From Gigaspora rosea (Eukaryota > Glomeromycota > Glomeromycetes > Diversisporales > Gigasporaceae), in contig QKWP01000072.1 of assembly GCA_003550325.1 (NCBI GenBank), positions 81,934 through 145,933 of the forward strand: a stretch of DNA of 64,000 nt, read 5' to 3'. The notes under the pieces are model-generated. The model ran no database searches and was not told where the DNA came from. It saw nothing but the letters and a program-made list of their open reading frames with translations. Of this stretch, positions 11,497-21,730 are shown in pieces. Position 1 is the stretch's first letter. Each line of letters opens with the position of its first letter. The position numbers were made by a program, and so were the translations under genes.

Positions 11497-12888
11497 CTAG
11501 AAATTTCTAGGGGAATCAATAACAACTACTGGTTCCCAAGTTTGTGGCTCGTGATATTTAGCAAGACGATCACTATTATAGTATTTTTGTAAAATTTTTC
11601 CTTCTATTGTCCGTAATTTATAAGCACCATTGTCTAATTTCTCATGGATAAGAAAAGGTCCAAATCTTTTATCTTCAAATTTGGCTGAGCGAGAGGCTTC
11701 TAGTTCCTTTCTTTGTATCCACACTTTATCACCAATTTCAAATGTCTCTGTTCGAATATTGGCATCAAAACGGACTTTTTGTTTTTGCTGTGATCGTTCA
11801 GTATTTTGTCTGGCCTGATTCTGGTAGTTTGGTAATTTCTCTATTAAATCATAAGCACGTTGGAGAATACTTCCTTGTAAGTCTATTTCATCATCAATTT
11901 CTATAGGTTCTACTGGGAAAAGTGCTTCGATTGGTAAGATAGCATATCTCCCATATATAAGTTGAAAGGGGGTATATCCTGTGGTAGCATGTCTTTTTGT
12001 TCTATATGCTAAGAGAACAGCAGGTATATACAAATCCCAATCATCATCTCCTTTCACTTTTGCAAGTGATTCACACAATGTTCTATTAAATCTTTCCACC
12101 ATCCCATTTGTCTGAGGGTGGTAGGGAGAAGAGAATTTGTGCTTGATAAGAAATTTCTCGCAGAGAATTCTAATAGTTTCGCTAATAAAATTGCGACCTT
12201 GGTCTGATAAGATAATTTTTGGAGTTCCATGTCTACAGATTATCTCTTCAAAGATAAACTGAGCGAGTGTATTAGCACTAGCATCTGGAACAGCACGAGC
12301 TTCTGGCCATCGTGTCAGGTATTCGGTAGCGACAATAATATATCGATTGTTTTGTTTAGTTATAGGCAAAGGGCCTACAAGGTCAATTCCAACACGTTCG
12401 AAAGCTCTTCCTATTTGTATAGGGTGTAAAGGTTCTTTCCTATGACCTTTTTGTCTTCTTTGGCATTCCTCACAAGTCTTCACATATTCTTGTATATCTC
12501 TATACATTTGATCCCAATAATAGCGGTCAGATATTTTATAATACATAGCGTCAGTTCCCAAATGTCCAGCAGTGGGGTGCTTATGCATCATATATAATAC
12601 TGGTTCAACTTCTGTCCATTTTATAACTCTAAGTGGCCTGTCTGGGTTCCTTTTATTCTTTTTATAGAGAAGGTGATGTCTAACTTCAAAGTATTTAGCC
12701 TGGGTCATTAGTCGTTTTTGTTCTTGGTCAGTAAATCCATCTGGAAATTGGTCTGTGTCCAAATAGTGGTAAAGATTATGATATTGGTCAAGATTCATAT
12801 AATTTATTAGGTACAATGGTCTGAGTCGGTAACCGAGAGAGGGCATCAACATTCGAATGAATTCGGCCTGGTTTATGAATAATTCCAA
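11497..12888 (-). CDS. Ty3/gypsy integrase region, 463 aa
   Basis: Joins retrotransposon cDNA to host DNA. An N-terminal HHCC zinc domain (HKHPTAGHLG..CEECQRRQ, about residues 103-145) precedes the DDE core: GIDLVGPLP, ILSDQGRNF and HPQTNGMVERFNRTL. The C-terminal part (FEIGDKVWIQRKE to about 440) resembles the GPY/F-type tail of Ty3 integrases. The N-terminal part overlaps the end of the reverse transcriptase frame. Confidence 0.9.
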   Translation of the reverse strand: MELFINQAEFIRMLMPSLGYRLRPLYLINYMNLDQYHNLYHYLDTDQFPDGFTDQEQKRLMTQAKYFEVRHHLLYKKNKRNPDRPLRVIKWTEVEPVLYMMHKHPTAGHLGTDAMYYKISDRYYWDQMYRDIQEYVKTCEECQRRQKGHRKEPLHPIQIGRAFERVGIDLVGPLPITKQNNRYIIVATEYLTRWPEARAVPDASANTLAQFIFEEIICRHGTPKIILSDQGRNFISETIRILCEKFLIKHKFSSPYHPQTNGMVERFNRTLCESLAKVKGDDDWDLYIPAVLLAYRTKRHATTGYTPFQLIYGRYAILPIEALFPVEPIEIDDEIDLQGSILQRAYDLIEKLPNYQNQARQNTERSQQKQKVRFDANIRTETFEIGDKVWIQRKELEASRSAKFEDKRFGPFLIHEKLDNGAYKLRTIEGKILQKYYNSDRLAKYHEPQTWEPVVVIDSPRNF

Positions 12889-14353
12889 AATTGTATGGTT
12901 GGAGCTTCAAGATCCATCTTCCAATTCTTCCTTTGGGTTCAGCAGTACGTAACCATTTTAATGCCGAGTGGTCTGTAACTAAAATGAATTTTGTAGCGCC
13001 TAAATATTTGTGAAAATGTTCTATGGCCCATACAACTGCAGCACATTCAAGTTCAGTTGCTGCATAATTCATTTCTTCTTTTCGCAAACTTTTACTAGCA
13101 TAGGTAATCGGGTGTTCTTTTCCATTCCTATCTAGTTGGCTTAGTGTAGCACCAAAGCTATTATAAGAAGCATCTGTAGCAAGTATAAATGTCTCTTTAA
13201 AATTGGGATAGGCTAATATAGGAGCAGTAATGAGTCTAGATTTTAATTCTTCAAAAGCTTTTTGTTGTTCAACTTGCCAGTGATAGGGTTCATTCTTTTG
13301 TAGAAGAGAATTCAAAGGGCGAGCGATTGATGAAAAGTTTTGAATAAATTGGCGATAGTATCCCGCAAGTCCAAGGAAAGATCGAAGGGCTGTAAGGTTT
13401 TTAGAAGGTTGAAACCGTTGGACAGCTTCTACTTTTTGAGGATCAGGGGCGATACTGTTAGCAGAGATTAAGTGTCCAAGAAATGGTAGTTGGTGCAACC
13501 AGAAAGTACACTTTTCTATATTAAGTCTGAGTCCTGCTTGTTTAATTCTATTAAATACTCTTTTTAAATGGGTTAAATGTTCATCAAATGTTCTCGAATA
13601 AACAATTGTATCGTCTAAGTACACAACTACAAATTTCCATGCAATTCCTTTATATACACGATCCATCAGCCTTTGAAAAGTTGCAGGAGCATTGCAAAGA
13701 CCAAAAGGCATTACATTAAATTCATAAATTCCGTATCGTGTAGTAAAGGCAGTTTTCTCTTTGTCACGGGGGTCCATGGCAACTTGCCAATATCCACTCG
13801 CAAGATCGAGAGTAGAGAACCAAGAGCATCCTGTAAGGGCATTAAGCATTTCATCAATACGAGGCAGAGGGTAAGCATCCTTTTTGGTAACAGCATTTAC
13901 TTTTCTGTAGTCTACACAGAATCGTAATTTGCCATTTTTCTTTCGTACTAGAACAACAGGTGAGGTCCAAGGGCTATCAGAGGGTTGAATGAGTTTATGT
14001 TCTAACATTCTTTGGATTTCTTCTTGTATAAATTCTTGTTCATTAGGAGGTACAGAATAAGGCCGGGAACGAATAGGGTGTACATCCTCAGTATAGATTC
14101 GGTGAGTAACCAAGTTGGTTCGTCCTAGCTCAGTTATATCATTTGCAAAGAGGTCTGCAAATTCTTCTAATAATTTCCGAAAAGCTAGGCCTTGTTCTTT
14201 ATTAAGTGGTCCAATATTTAAAGAAGTCTGGGTCGATAGGGTATATTCTTCATGTTCAAGAGTAATAATATTTACAAATTTGGGTATAAGGTTCTGGTCT
14301 GGGTCGACAGGTAGTTTATGATCCTGCCTAGGATTCTCTAAAAATTTTGACAA
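12788..14353 (-). CDS. Ty3/gypsy reverse transcriptase-RNase H region, 521 aa
   Basis: Copies element RNA into DNA and degrades the template. RT motifs in order: KKNGKLRFCVDYRKVN, FSTLDLASGYWQV, FNVMPFGLCNAPATFQ and the catalytic VYLDD. A connection region follows (FLGLAGYYRQFIQNFS). RNase H begins at about 390 with ILATDASYNSFGATLSQ and continues to TDHSALKWL and the DALSR end typical of Ty3 elements. Confidence 0.92.
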   Translation of the reverse strand: MSKFLENPRQDHKLPVDPDQNLIPKFVNIITLEHEEYTLSTQTSLNIGPLNKEQGLAFRKLLEEFADLFANDITELGRTNLVTHRIYTEDVHPIRSRPYSVPPNEQEFIQEEIQRMLEHKLIQPSDSPWTSPVVLVRKKNGKLRFCVDYRKVNAVTKKDAYPLPRIDEMLNALTGCSWFSTLDLASGYWQVAMDPRDKEKTAFTTRYGIYEFNVMPFGLCNAPATFQRLMDRVYKGIAWKFVVVYLDDTIVYSRTFDEHLTHLKRVFNRIKQAGLRLNIEKCTFWLHQLPFLGHLISANSIAPDPQKVEAVQRFQPSKNLTALRSFLGLAGYYRQFIQNFSSIARPLNSLLQKNEPYHWQVEQQKAFEELKSRLITAPILAYPNFKETFILATDASYNSFGATLSQLDRNGKEHPITYASKSLRKEEMNYAATELECAAVVWAIEHFHKYLGATKFILVTDHSALKWLRTAEPKGRIGRWILKLQPYNFGIIHKPGRIHSNVDALSRLPTQTIVPNKLYES

Positions 14354-17300
14354 AGTGTATCCAAGGCATTAGCTCGATGGTGGGCATTTTGGGCTTCTTC
14401 TTGGAAAAAGCATAATAAAGCAGCATTGGTAGTTTCCAAGGTTTCAATTCTTGCTTGTAATTGTTTTATCAATTGATCCTGTTGTTGTACTTGTTGTTGA
14501 AGCTGATAAAACTGTGAACCATCATCGATTTCCTTAACTGTTTCTTCAGCAGGTGGAGAGTAAATTTCTGGGTCTGGAAGTTTGCAATCATCACAATACC
14601 CTTGATTTGCATTCAATTCCTCTTGGTGTTTAACATGTAAACATTCCTGACAGAGGTCAACAGGAACTGTAAAGTTTCTTCGAAGTACAGCGAGGGCATA
14701 CTTCTGGTCATAGTCTGGGTGGCTAGTGTCGAAGGATTCATCTAAAATTGCTTGTAGCGGGTCAATATCATTTTCTGATAGTAAGTCTGATTCAGCTTGC
14801 AATATAAGTTGCATTTCCTCATAGCTCCAGGGTTGAGTTATGCGGTCAGAGGTTAGAGGTTCTAGGGCCTGGGCAATGGTCTGGTCATTTTCATCCAAGA
14901 GAATCTTCGCAAGTCGGTAAATTCTGGTCTGGTTCATTTCATATTGGTGTCCGGCATTCTTTGTTGATTCAGTATAACGTTTGATTCGAGTCCAGAGGTT
15001 ATAATTAGGATTATACTGGATATCCTGGCTAGCCTTGTATGCGTAAAGGTGTTCTAATTCACAAAACCATAATTCTTCCCGAAGACTGTCTAATTGACAC
15101 ATTCTAGGTCTTGTATCTGCTTTATTACATACTTTGCAATTAACAAGCATTCCACGTCCTTCACCTTGGGTGAAGAAATGGATACTCCTAGGGTCTTCTC
15201 GGTCTAGAGCACAGTGAAAGTCAGAATAGCATCCAGGGCAAACAAGTTTCTCTTCAAGAAGTCTAAGGACTTCAGGTCTGTTAGGAACTCTACATTGACA
15301 ACAATGGTGGGTACGGCGAGTGCTATGGTTAGGTAGGCGATTACTATCAACTTGATCAAGAGTACATCCACACTGGTAAACCAAATTTTGTCTTTTCCAA
15401 GTGGCAAGAGGACAGTAGGCTTCAATATGTCCTAACGTACTGCATCCTCTGCAGACATTATTGGGGCAGTCCCTATATAGGTGGTTGGAGTCATGACAAG
15501 TAGGGCAGGTGGTACGTCTTGGGGCTTGTTTAGGGCATTTAACAGCGATGTGGCCAAATTCCTGGCATCGATTACATTGGTTGGTAGGACAATTTGCAAA
15601 GAGGTGGTCAGGAGAACCACAATTTCCACAGACACGCTGTTTAGGAGCTTTTCTGTTTCTACGGCGAGAATGATAAGTGGTCCATTCATTTTCTTCTGGT
15701 GAGAGAGATTGGTCTGAGTCTTCTCGATCAAAAGTATAAGCTTCTCGAGGATATAAGTATTCTGGTTCATAAAGGTCTAATTCATCTGGTGCAGTCACAG
15801 TGGGTTGACTGGGTAGAGGTTGGTTACTTTCATAAGTAGTAGGGATAGTATGTTTCTTGTTTTCCCATTTAAAAGTATAACAACCATTTTTCCAATTATA
15901 ATTTGCTTCCACTTTTTGATTCCAGTCATTGCCTAATAGAAGAGAGTAAGAAGTAGTGTCTACTACTTCTACAGTAAGAGGGATAGTAATGTGATCAATT
16001 TCAATTGGCAGGTCTTTTATAATCCCTAAAGGCCGAGTGGAAGTTCCAACTGCAGGAACAATAAGGCTGTTAGAGGCCTTTTCAATAGTCAATCCAAGTT
16101 CTTTGACTGCCTTGTGAGCAATCATGCTGATTGAAGCACCACTATCAATAATAGCTTGGTAAGGTTTATTCTGAAGAGAGACATTACATTTGACAGGTGT
16201 AGTATACGCAGGGGTTTGAACAAGGTTGGCATTTTTGGCTTCCTCATACAGGTGAGTAGCCAAGGCACCTCGGATAGATGGATTATTGAGTAGCGTTTTC
16301 CACTTGCTAGCAGTAAGAGAGGGTGTCTGAGTCTGATTTTGTGTAAGATAATTAACACTTCGATGATAAGGCGAAGGAGATCGATTAGAGGAGTTTTGGT
16401 AAGAGTGATAGTTATCATTATTTCGGCTTCTATAATTATTATCTCTAGATTGGCTTCTAGGACGAGAATTATTGCGACTGCGAGAACGGTCTCTGTTATT
16501 GGAATAGCGATCAGAAGAGCGACCATTTCGGTCCCTATTTTGGTTGTTATTTCTGTTCCGGTTATTGTTATTATTATTACGACGAGAATTGGATCCTTGT
16601 CGTTGGTCCTGTTTTCTACTATTGCAATCACGAATAAAATGTCCAGTGCGTCCACAATAATAGCAGATAGGAGGCTCTTTCATTCGAGGGGTTTGGGCAC
16701 GGTTGTCAGCATAATTAACAGAAGAGGTAGGTGTGGTCTGTGTCTGGGCTAAATTAATACTAAGCTTAGCAATTTGGTCTGTAAGTTGTTGAATAGCTTG
16801 GTCGGTATTGGTAGTAGGGGTAGTCATTAATTTTCCAGTTTCCCAGCGGAGGGCTACTTCAATAGCATCGGTCAGGGTATTAGGTATAGCAGCTTGAACA
16901 TTAACTGCATACTCAGAACGTAAGCCTTGGATAAAAAGTTGTTTAACAAAATCAGCGGGAAAAACACCGGTTGGGTCCACTTTCGTTTGCAATGTACGAA
17001 ATCGGTTGACATATCCATCCACCGTTTCTGTGGGTCCTTGCTTAATTTCGAAAAGTTGTTTTTGCCAAAGGGCCTTTTGCTTAGTAGTATAGAAACGTGT
17101 CTTAAAAAGATGCTGGAAACTTCGGTTCTGGTTGTTGTTATCATTAAAAACATTGGGTGCCGGGTTTAAAGCAGTATACCAGTCTAGAGCAACACCTTTA
17201 AGGTACACAGGAGCAAGCTGAAGTTTCCGTTCAGCACTCCATCGGTTGGCAGTAGCGGCTCTTCGAAATTCCTTCAGCCAGTCAGCAGGGTCTTGGGTTC

Positions 17301-18414
17301 CGTCACCGTAAAAATCTGCAACAGTAATAAGAGTTTTCTCAGAGCCTTGTCCAAGGGCATTGGCAAGATCAGTTATTGCTTGCGCAGCATCTCGTAAAGC
17401 TTGATCACCCATTAGGTTTTCTGGTTGGTTAGGAGGTAAGATAGGGTTTAATTCTTCAACAAGAGGTTGTAAATTTATTTCCTCGGATTGTGGAGGAGAG
17501 TCAGCTCTAACAATAGTAGCGTCTTGGTTTTGAATATAATGGTCGAGAGGGTCAATTAAATTTTGGTCGTTAAGAGGAGGAGTATTAAGTAATGGAGGTG
17601 TATGGCGTGGGGTAACGTTTATATCTAAATTAACAGTTGGGTAATATTCAGTTACAAGAGGAGATGGAGGAACAGTTGTGCGAGCAGGAGAAAAGGTTTG
17701 TTGTAAATAGCGAAAGAGGCGATTTCGTGGAGGAGGAGTAGTTTCTCGAGTATAATGATATGGAATTTCTGAGATAGGTGAAGAAGGAAGTGCAAGGCTT
17801 GGAGGGATTGGTATATAAGTATTAGTGGAAGAACCAACACCAGTATCAGCTAATTGTTCAGGTCCTAAGGTGAATATAGATCTGGGTGGAGAAACGTCAA
17901 AATTTAATTCAGTTCTTCCTAGTTGATTTTGAAAATCGAATAGAAGGTTTTCAGTCCTTGGTCGAGTTGAAGCAGGTGTAGAAGGTAAGAGGTCCTCAAT
18001 GTGAAGATCAAGTAGGGTAGCTTCAAAATTAAGAGGTAAGGTAGGTGCAAGAGTATAGGGGGTATGTGCAAGGAGTAGACCAGCAATAACTTCTTTTGGG
18101 TCTAATAGGTCGTTGTTATAGCGGCAACTAAAAACAATATCTCGAGCAGCAGCTCTAGCAGTATTATAATCAGTAGCAGCAACTAAAATACAGTAAGAGT
18201 CGTTTGTCTTTTGTGAGTATTGGGTAGCAAAATAATTGTCTCGATACGTTCCCCAGAATCGGCGAAAGGGACGGTATAAATTAGCAACAGGGTAACAGAT
18301 AGTACAGGATAAATCAGGATGGTAGGCTTGCAAAACGTCTACCGCAAGTGAGGAAGGATGACTTGTTTCGTGTACTTCAATTTGTTCTAAGTATAGTTCA
18401 TACGCTCTATTCAT
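14338..18414 (-). CDS. Ty3/gypsy Gag-protease polyprotein with extra zinc-knuckle region, 1358 aa
   Basis: Residues 1-330 are an unusual N-terminal extension, first half globular-looking, second half Pro/Ser/Thr-rich. The Gag core lies at about 365-530 (DWLKEFRRAA, DWYTALNP, FIQGLRSEY). One CCHC knuckle, CYYCGRTGHFIRDC, sits at about 584-597, followed by an Asn/Arg-rich RNA-binding-like stretch. An aspartic protease with IIDSGASISMIAH sits near 755-767. The unusual part is 925-1350: four more knuckles (CGNCGSPDHLFANC, CNRCQEFGHIAVKC, CPTCHDSNHLYRDC, CRGCSTLGHIEAYC), further Cys pairs, and a Gln-rich coiled coil at the end. Ordinary Ty3 Gag-Pol lacks that block. Confidence 0.88.
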   Translation of the reverse strand: MNRAYELYLEQIEVHETSHPSSLAVDVLQAYHPDLSCTICYPVANLYRPFRRFWGTYRDNYFATQYSQKTNDSYCILVAATDYNTARAAARDIVFSCRYNNDLLDPKEVIAGLLLAHTPYTLAPTLPLNFEATLLDLHIEDLLPSTPASTRPRTENLLFDFQNQLGRTELNFDVSPPRSIFTLGPEQLADTGVGSSTNTYIPIPPSLALPSSPISEIPYHYTRETTPPPRNRLFRYLQQTFSPARTTVPPSPLVTEYYPTVNLDINVTPRHTPPLLNTPPLNDQNLIDPLDHYIQNQDATIVRADSPPQSEEINLQPLVEELNPILPPNQPENLMGDQALRDAAQAITDLANALGQGSEKTLITVADFYGDGTQDPADWLKEFRRAATANRWSAERKLQLAPVYLKGVALDWYTALNPAPNVFNDNNNQNRSFQHLFKTRFYTTKQKALWQKQLFEIKQGPTETVDGYVNRFRTLQTKVDPTGVFPADFVKQLFIQGLRSEYAVNVQAAIPNTLTDAIEVALRWETGKLMTTPTTNTDQAIQQLTDQIAKLSINLAQTQTTPTSSVNYADNRAQTPRMKEPPICYYCGRTGHFIRDCNSRKQDQRQGSNSRRNNNNNNRNRNNNQNRDRNGRSSDRYSNNRDRSRSRNNSRPRSQSRDNNYRSRNNDNYHSYQNSSNRSPSPYHRSVNYLTQNQTQTPSLTASKWKTLLNNPSIRGALATHLYEEAKNANLVQTPAYTTPVKCNVSLQNKPYQAIIDSGASISMIAHKAVKELGLTIEKASNSLIVPAVGTSTRPLGIIKDLPIEIDHITIPLTVEVVDTTSYSLLLGNDWNQKVEANYNWKNGCYTFKWENKKHTIPTTYESNQPLPSQPTVTAPDELDLYEPEYLYPREAYTFDREDSDQSLSPEENEWTTYHSRRRNRKAPKQRVCGNCGSPDHLFANCPTNQCNRCQEFGHIAVKCPKQAPRRTTCPTCHDSNHLYRDCPNNVCRGCSTLGHIEAYCPLATWKRQNLVYQCGCTLDQVDSNRLPNHSTRRTHHCCQCRVPNRPEVLRLLEEKLVCPGCYSDFHCALDREDPRSIHFFTQGEGRGMLVNCKVCNKADTRPRMCQLDSLREELWFCELEHLYAYKASQDIQYNPNYNLWTRIKRYTESTKNAGHQYEMNQTRIYRLAKILLDENDQTIAQALEPLTSDRITQPWSYEEMQLILQAESDLLSENDIDPLQAILDESFDTSHPDYDQKYALAVLRRNFTVPVDLCQECLHVKHQEELNANQGYCDDCKLPDPEIYSPPAEETVKEIDDGSQFYQLQQQVQQQDQLIKQLQARIETLETTNAALLCFFQEEAQNAHHRANALDTLCQNF

Positions 18415-18700
18415 ATAGAAAAGGCAGTTCCCAAGTCTTAAGGAAACTAATAAAAGAATAATAAAATACCTCCAAAATAAAAGGTTAGTAGTAAGTTGTT
18501 AACAAAATTTTAATCTCCTAAATATAGTAAATAGTTAGTATCCAACAAAAAGAAAATTCCAAGTAAGTTGTAAGAGAATAATAAGAGTGCAATCAACAGC
18601 AAGAGGGTTAGTAACAGCCAAAAAAAAAAATTAAATTTCTGCCAAAAGTAATAATAAGATTTCCAAATTCTTTAATAATATTCAATAATTTAAATAGGTT

Positions 18701-18717
18701 TCCGCCAGAAGGCACCA
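18701..18717 (-). other. Primer binding site of the Ty3 element
   Basis: Two bases inside the 5' LTR, the minus strand reads TGGTGCCTTCTGGCGGA. TGG is the complement of a tRNA CCA end, and the following bases fit a tRNA whose 5' acceptor strand begins GCCTTCT. Which tRNA is not established. Confidence 0.65.
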
Positions 18718-18719
18718 AA

Positions 18720-19309
18720 TGTTACAGTACCGGAAGCCTTCTTTAATTCCGATAGAGTAACAATCACACGGCTCCTGAGATCCCTTACTTTGGGCGTGAA
18801 GCGGTGTGCAAGAGGGAAGTATAGTTTCTTTTATGTCTGTAAGAAACTACACACTTCTCTGAGGCAGTTCGGTATAAAACAACAAGAGATAATACACAGT
18901 TTATTAATTTAACAAGAGGGCTATTCCAAGGTGTCTGTTCCTTAGAAATCCCAAGAGTTTATTAATAATAAGAGAGGAGGATAAATAATATAAAGGTAAA
19001 GATAAAATACAATGTCTGGATCTGTCTAAAACTAAGGGAAATAAGGTGGGTTTATATATCTATTGAGCTAAGCGTCGCTAAGCGTCGTTAAGCGTCGCTA
19101 AGCGTCATTAAGCGTCACTAAGCGTCGTTAAGCGTCGCTAAGCGTCATTAAGCGTCGCTAAGCGTCGTTAAGCGTCGCTAAGCGTCATTGAGTGTCATTG
19201 CACATCAATTTCGCATATCACTATTACTAAATACAGTTATTACAAAATTTCCTTATTAAGTTCTAATTTTCAACTAATTTTTACCAAAATTAAAACCTAT
19301 TCTATAACA
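18720..19309 (-). repeat. 5' LTR of the Ty3 element
   Basis: 590 bp, the same length as its partner and differing at roughly nine positions by eye, several within the decamer array. It should hold the promoter, reading on the minus strand toward 18414. Confidence 0.92.
19067..19206. repeat. Decamer minisatellite inside the 5' LTR
   Basis: Thirteen 10-bp units of (G/A)(C/T)TAAGCGTC plus a decayed end, matching the array in the 3' LTR unit for unit with about three substitutions. Confidence 0.85.
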
Positions 19310-19524
19310 ATATCTATAAATTAAACTTAAAACAATTATTGTATTTGATTTAGTTTAGGTTTAATTAATTTTTGACATAATTTAAATTAATTTTTAATAT
19401 TAAAAAACTAATTTCACCAATTTCACCATCAACTAATTTCAACAATTTCAACAAAAACTTCTTATTAAGAAGAGTAATTTCACCCCCATCTATAATTACA
19501 TATCACTCCGTTCCTGTGTACTAT

Positions 19525-19620
19525 TATAAGATTAAAATATGTACCTAATATAAATAAAAATTGACCAAACCCTATAAGATTAAAATGTTTACCTAATATA
19601 AGTTAAAATTGACCAAACCC
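19525..19620. repeat. 48-bp tandem duplication
   Basis: TATAAGATTAAAAT..GACCAAACCC occurs twice in tandem (19525, 19573), with a few substitutions. Confidence 0.75.
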
Positions 19621-20122
19621 AATTAATAATGTTAATAATATTGATCTCTTTTTTTTAAAAAACCGTATCAATGGATAACTAATGAAAGAATTTATGGTTG
19701 TATAGTAATATTTGACTGTGCTACTATACATAATAATTCGATAGTAATTTATGTCATCATTAAACAAAATAATAATAATATGTAAAAAAGTAACCTTTAT
19801 TCCCTGAACTTTAGAAAAAAATGTTTAACCAATTACACGTAAATTATTGAATCATATAATTGCAACATATCATAATAACCTAATTATTGTATATAATGAA
19901 ATAATCGCATTTATCATGGCCACACATATTGTTATATCGCAATTATAGATATGGTATGGCATTATGTCTGTTAAGACATACTTTTAACAGACTCAACCGT
20001 ATAAGAGCATAACCTGTTACATCAATCTGAATAACAAATGCAAACTTAACAAAATCATGCATCAAAAAAATTATAAGAAGTAATCAGCTTTTCAGATCAC
20101 AAAAAATCGCAAGACCTCTGAT
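19621..20122. other. Gene-free AT-rich stretch
   Basis: No reading frame, RNA gene or element boundary is visible. Confidence 0.5.
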
Positions 20123-20124
20123 TA

Positions 20125-20528
20125 GAGTCCAGAATTGGGTAGTCTGATTGATTTTGGATTTTTGATAGCTATAAAAATAGGGATCCGCAATTGGTGCATA
20201 GGCCGAAATCAGTATGAGTATTTAGTATGATAACCCCACTTTTGGCAAACAGGCTTCATTTGTACCTAACATGCACCTGTTACTAGTGGCAGGTCTTTAA
20301 AGTCAGAGGGATTCGGGCCCACGGGCCGGGTTTGGGCCCGAATCCCCTTGACTTTAAAGAACTGCCACTAATAATAGGTGCATGTTAGGTACAAATGAAG
20401 CCTGTCTGCCAAAAGTGGGTTATCATACTAAATACTCATACTGATTTCAGCCTATGCACCAATTGTGGAACCATATTTTTACGGCATCAAAAATTCCAAA
20501 ATCAATCGGGCTACCTGATTCCGGACCC
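20125..20528. mobile_element. Foldback MITE with GC-rich centre
   Basis: Two arms of about 190 bp are nearly perfect inverted repeats. They meet at about 20310-20345 around CGGGCCCACGGGCCGGG. TA flanks both ends (20123-20124, 20529-20530), suggesting a mariner-type source. The whole element could fold into one long hairpin. Confidence 0.8.
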
Positions 20529-20530
20529 TA

Positions 20531-21730
20531 GGTATTATACTTAAAAAATTTACCTATTTTTCTAATAAATTATTAAAAATTCGTATGCTGAAATAGAATT
20601 GTGAATTTTACCTAGGCTTTACTCTGCACTATACCATTCTGGTCTACTTCACTCTTCGCGAAGGCAAAGATAAAAACAATCAAACTATATACAAAACTTA
20701 AATTTGTAAAACAGTAAATTTCTTTTGCTTGGAAATTTCATCACTAAAAACAGTTAATAGTATTAACAAATTAAGCGCATAATTTTAATAAAACTGCATT
20801 TTACAGATTAAGCCACTATAAAAATACATTAAAATAACATTGCATTAAAATAACATTCGAATCTTAAACCTAACTGCTAACTGTATATAATATTTTATTA
20901 AAAAATAAGTAATTGATGCGTTCCAAATAAATAATCATTGGCAGATTAAAATATCACAGCATAAGGTACTTTTTAAACCTGTTGACTCTTTACCAATTTG
21001 AAAATATTTACATTTAAAGCTATTATCAATAATCAATAACATTTAATGTCACTTTGAACAATGATATCAGTTTATAAATAGAACATTTTTAAAGACATTT
21101 AACAATAAAAAAGCCAATAATGACTATTTAAAACTGCTAATTAATTACAATATTATTAATTCAAACACGAAAAGATGATTAATTATCTATATCATAGTAC
21201 TAAATAAGATGAATAGTGCAAATGCACACCCGTCATACTATTACTGGTTATGTGAATTTTTTAAAACTTTAATTAAAGATAGCATGATAACCATTTAACC
21301 AAGTTTGATAAAAAATTTTTTATTTAATTTTGCAGTTATGTAGAATTAAAATTAAAAAAATTTTAACAAACTAGGTTAGGTGTTTGTCAAAAAAATTTCG
21401 CTCAAAGTTTAAGAAAGTTAATTCCACCTATATAAACAAGAGACTGTCTATTCTTTTAAACTTTCATAAGAAGTTTTTATGAATAATATCTAATCAAATC
21501 TGATAAAGATTTTTAATTTCATTCTGTAGATGTGTAGAAATTAAATAAAAAATATTTAACAAGTTTGATTAATTTTTATCGAGAAAATTTTGGTTGAAGT
21601 TCAAAATTCACATTATGCACTGTTTTCTTTATTCATAAATTTAATTATCATTATTATAAAATACATTTTGCTAACAATGTATACTAATTAAATCAAGTAA
21701 AATATAAAGAGAATGCATTTCTTGCTATTT
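20531..21730. other. Gene-free AT-rich stretch
   Basis: Nothing coding is visible. Loosely repeated segments of the type AATTAAAxAAAAATTTTAACAA occur at 21300-21600. Confidence 0.5.

Larger units (their letters stand above)
10004..19309 (-). mobile_element. Ty3/gypsy LTR retrotransposon, nearly whole
   Basis: Two 590-bp LTRs (10004-10593, 18720-19309) begin TGTTACA and end ATAACA, and a 4-bp repeat ATAT flanks them (10000-10003, 19310-19313). All genes read on the minus strand. Order from the 5' LTR: Gag with protease, reverse transcriptase-RNase H, integrase, then an extra ORF. Protease-RT-RNase H-integrase order and the integrase type place it in Ty3/gypsy. The LTRs differ at roughly nine sites of 590 by eye (about 1.5%), so it is young. 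It looks whole or close to it, with at most one or two apparent breaks. Pol lies in overlapping frames, as in relatives that use ribosomal frameshifting. Confidence 0.92.
9926..19493. mobile_element. Small TIR element split by the Ty3 element
   Basis: TAGTTGGGGTGAAATT at 9926 and AATTTCACCCCCATCTA ending at about 19493 are inverted repeats. Removing the retrotransposon leaves an element of about 260 bp. AATTTCAACAAT repeats lie on the inner sides of both halves. The ends resemble hAT, but no clean 8-bp duplication was found. Confidence 0.45.

Noticed and set aside
16122-16752. Ile/Thr-rich frames on both strands inside Gag
   Set aside because: Shadows of the Asn/Arg-rich region of the Gag frame.
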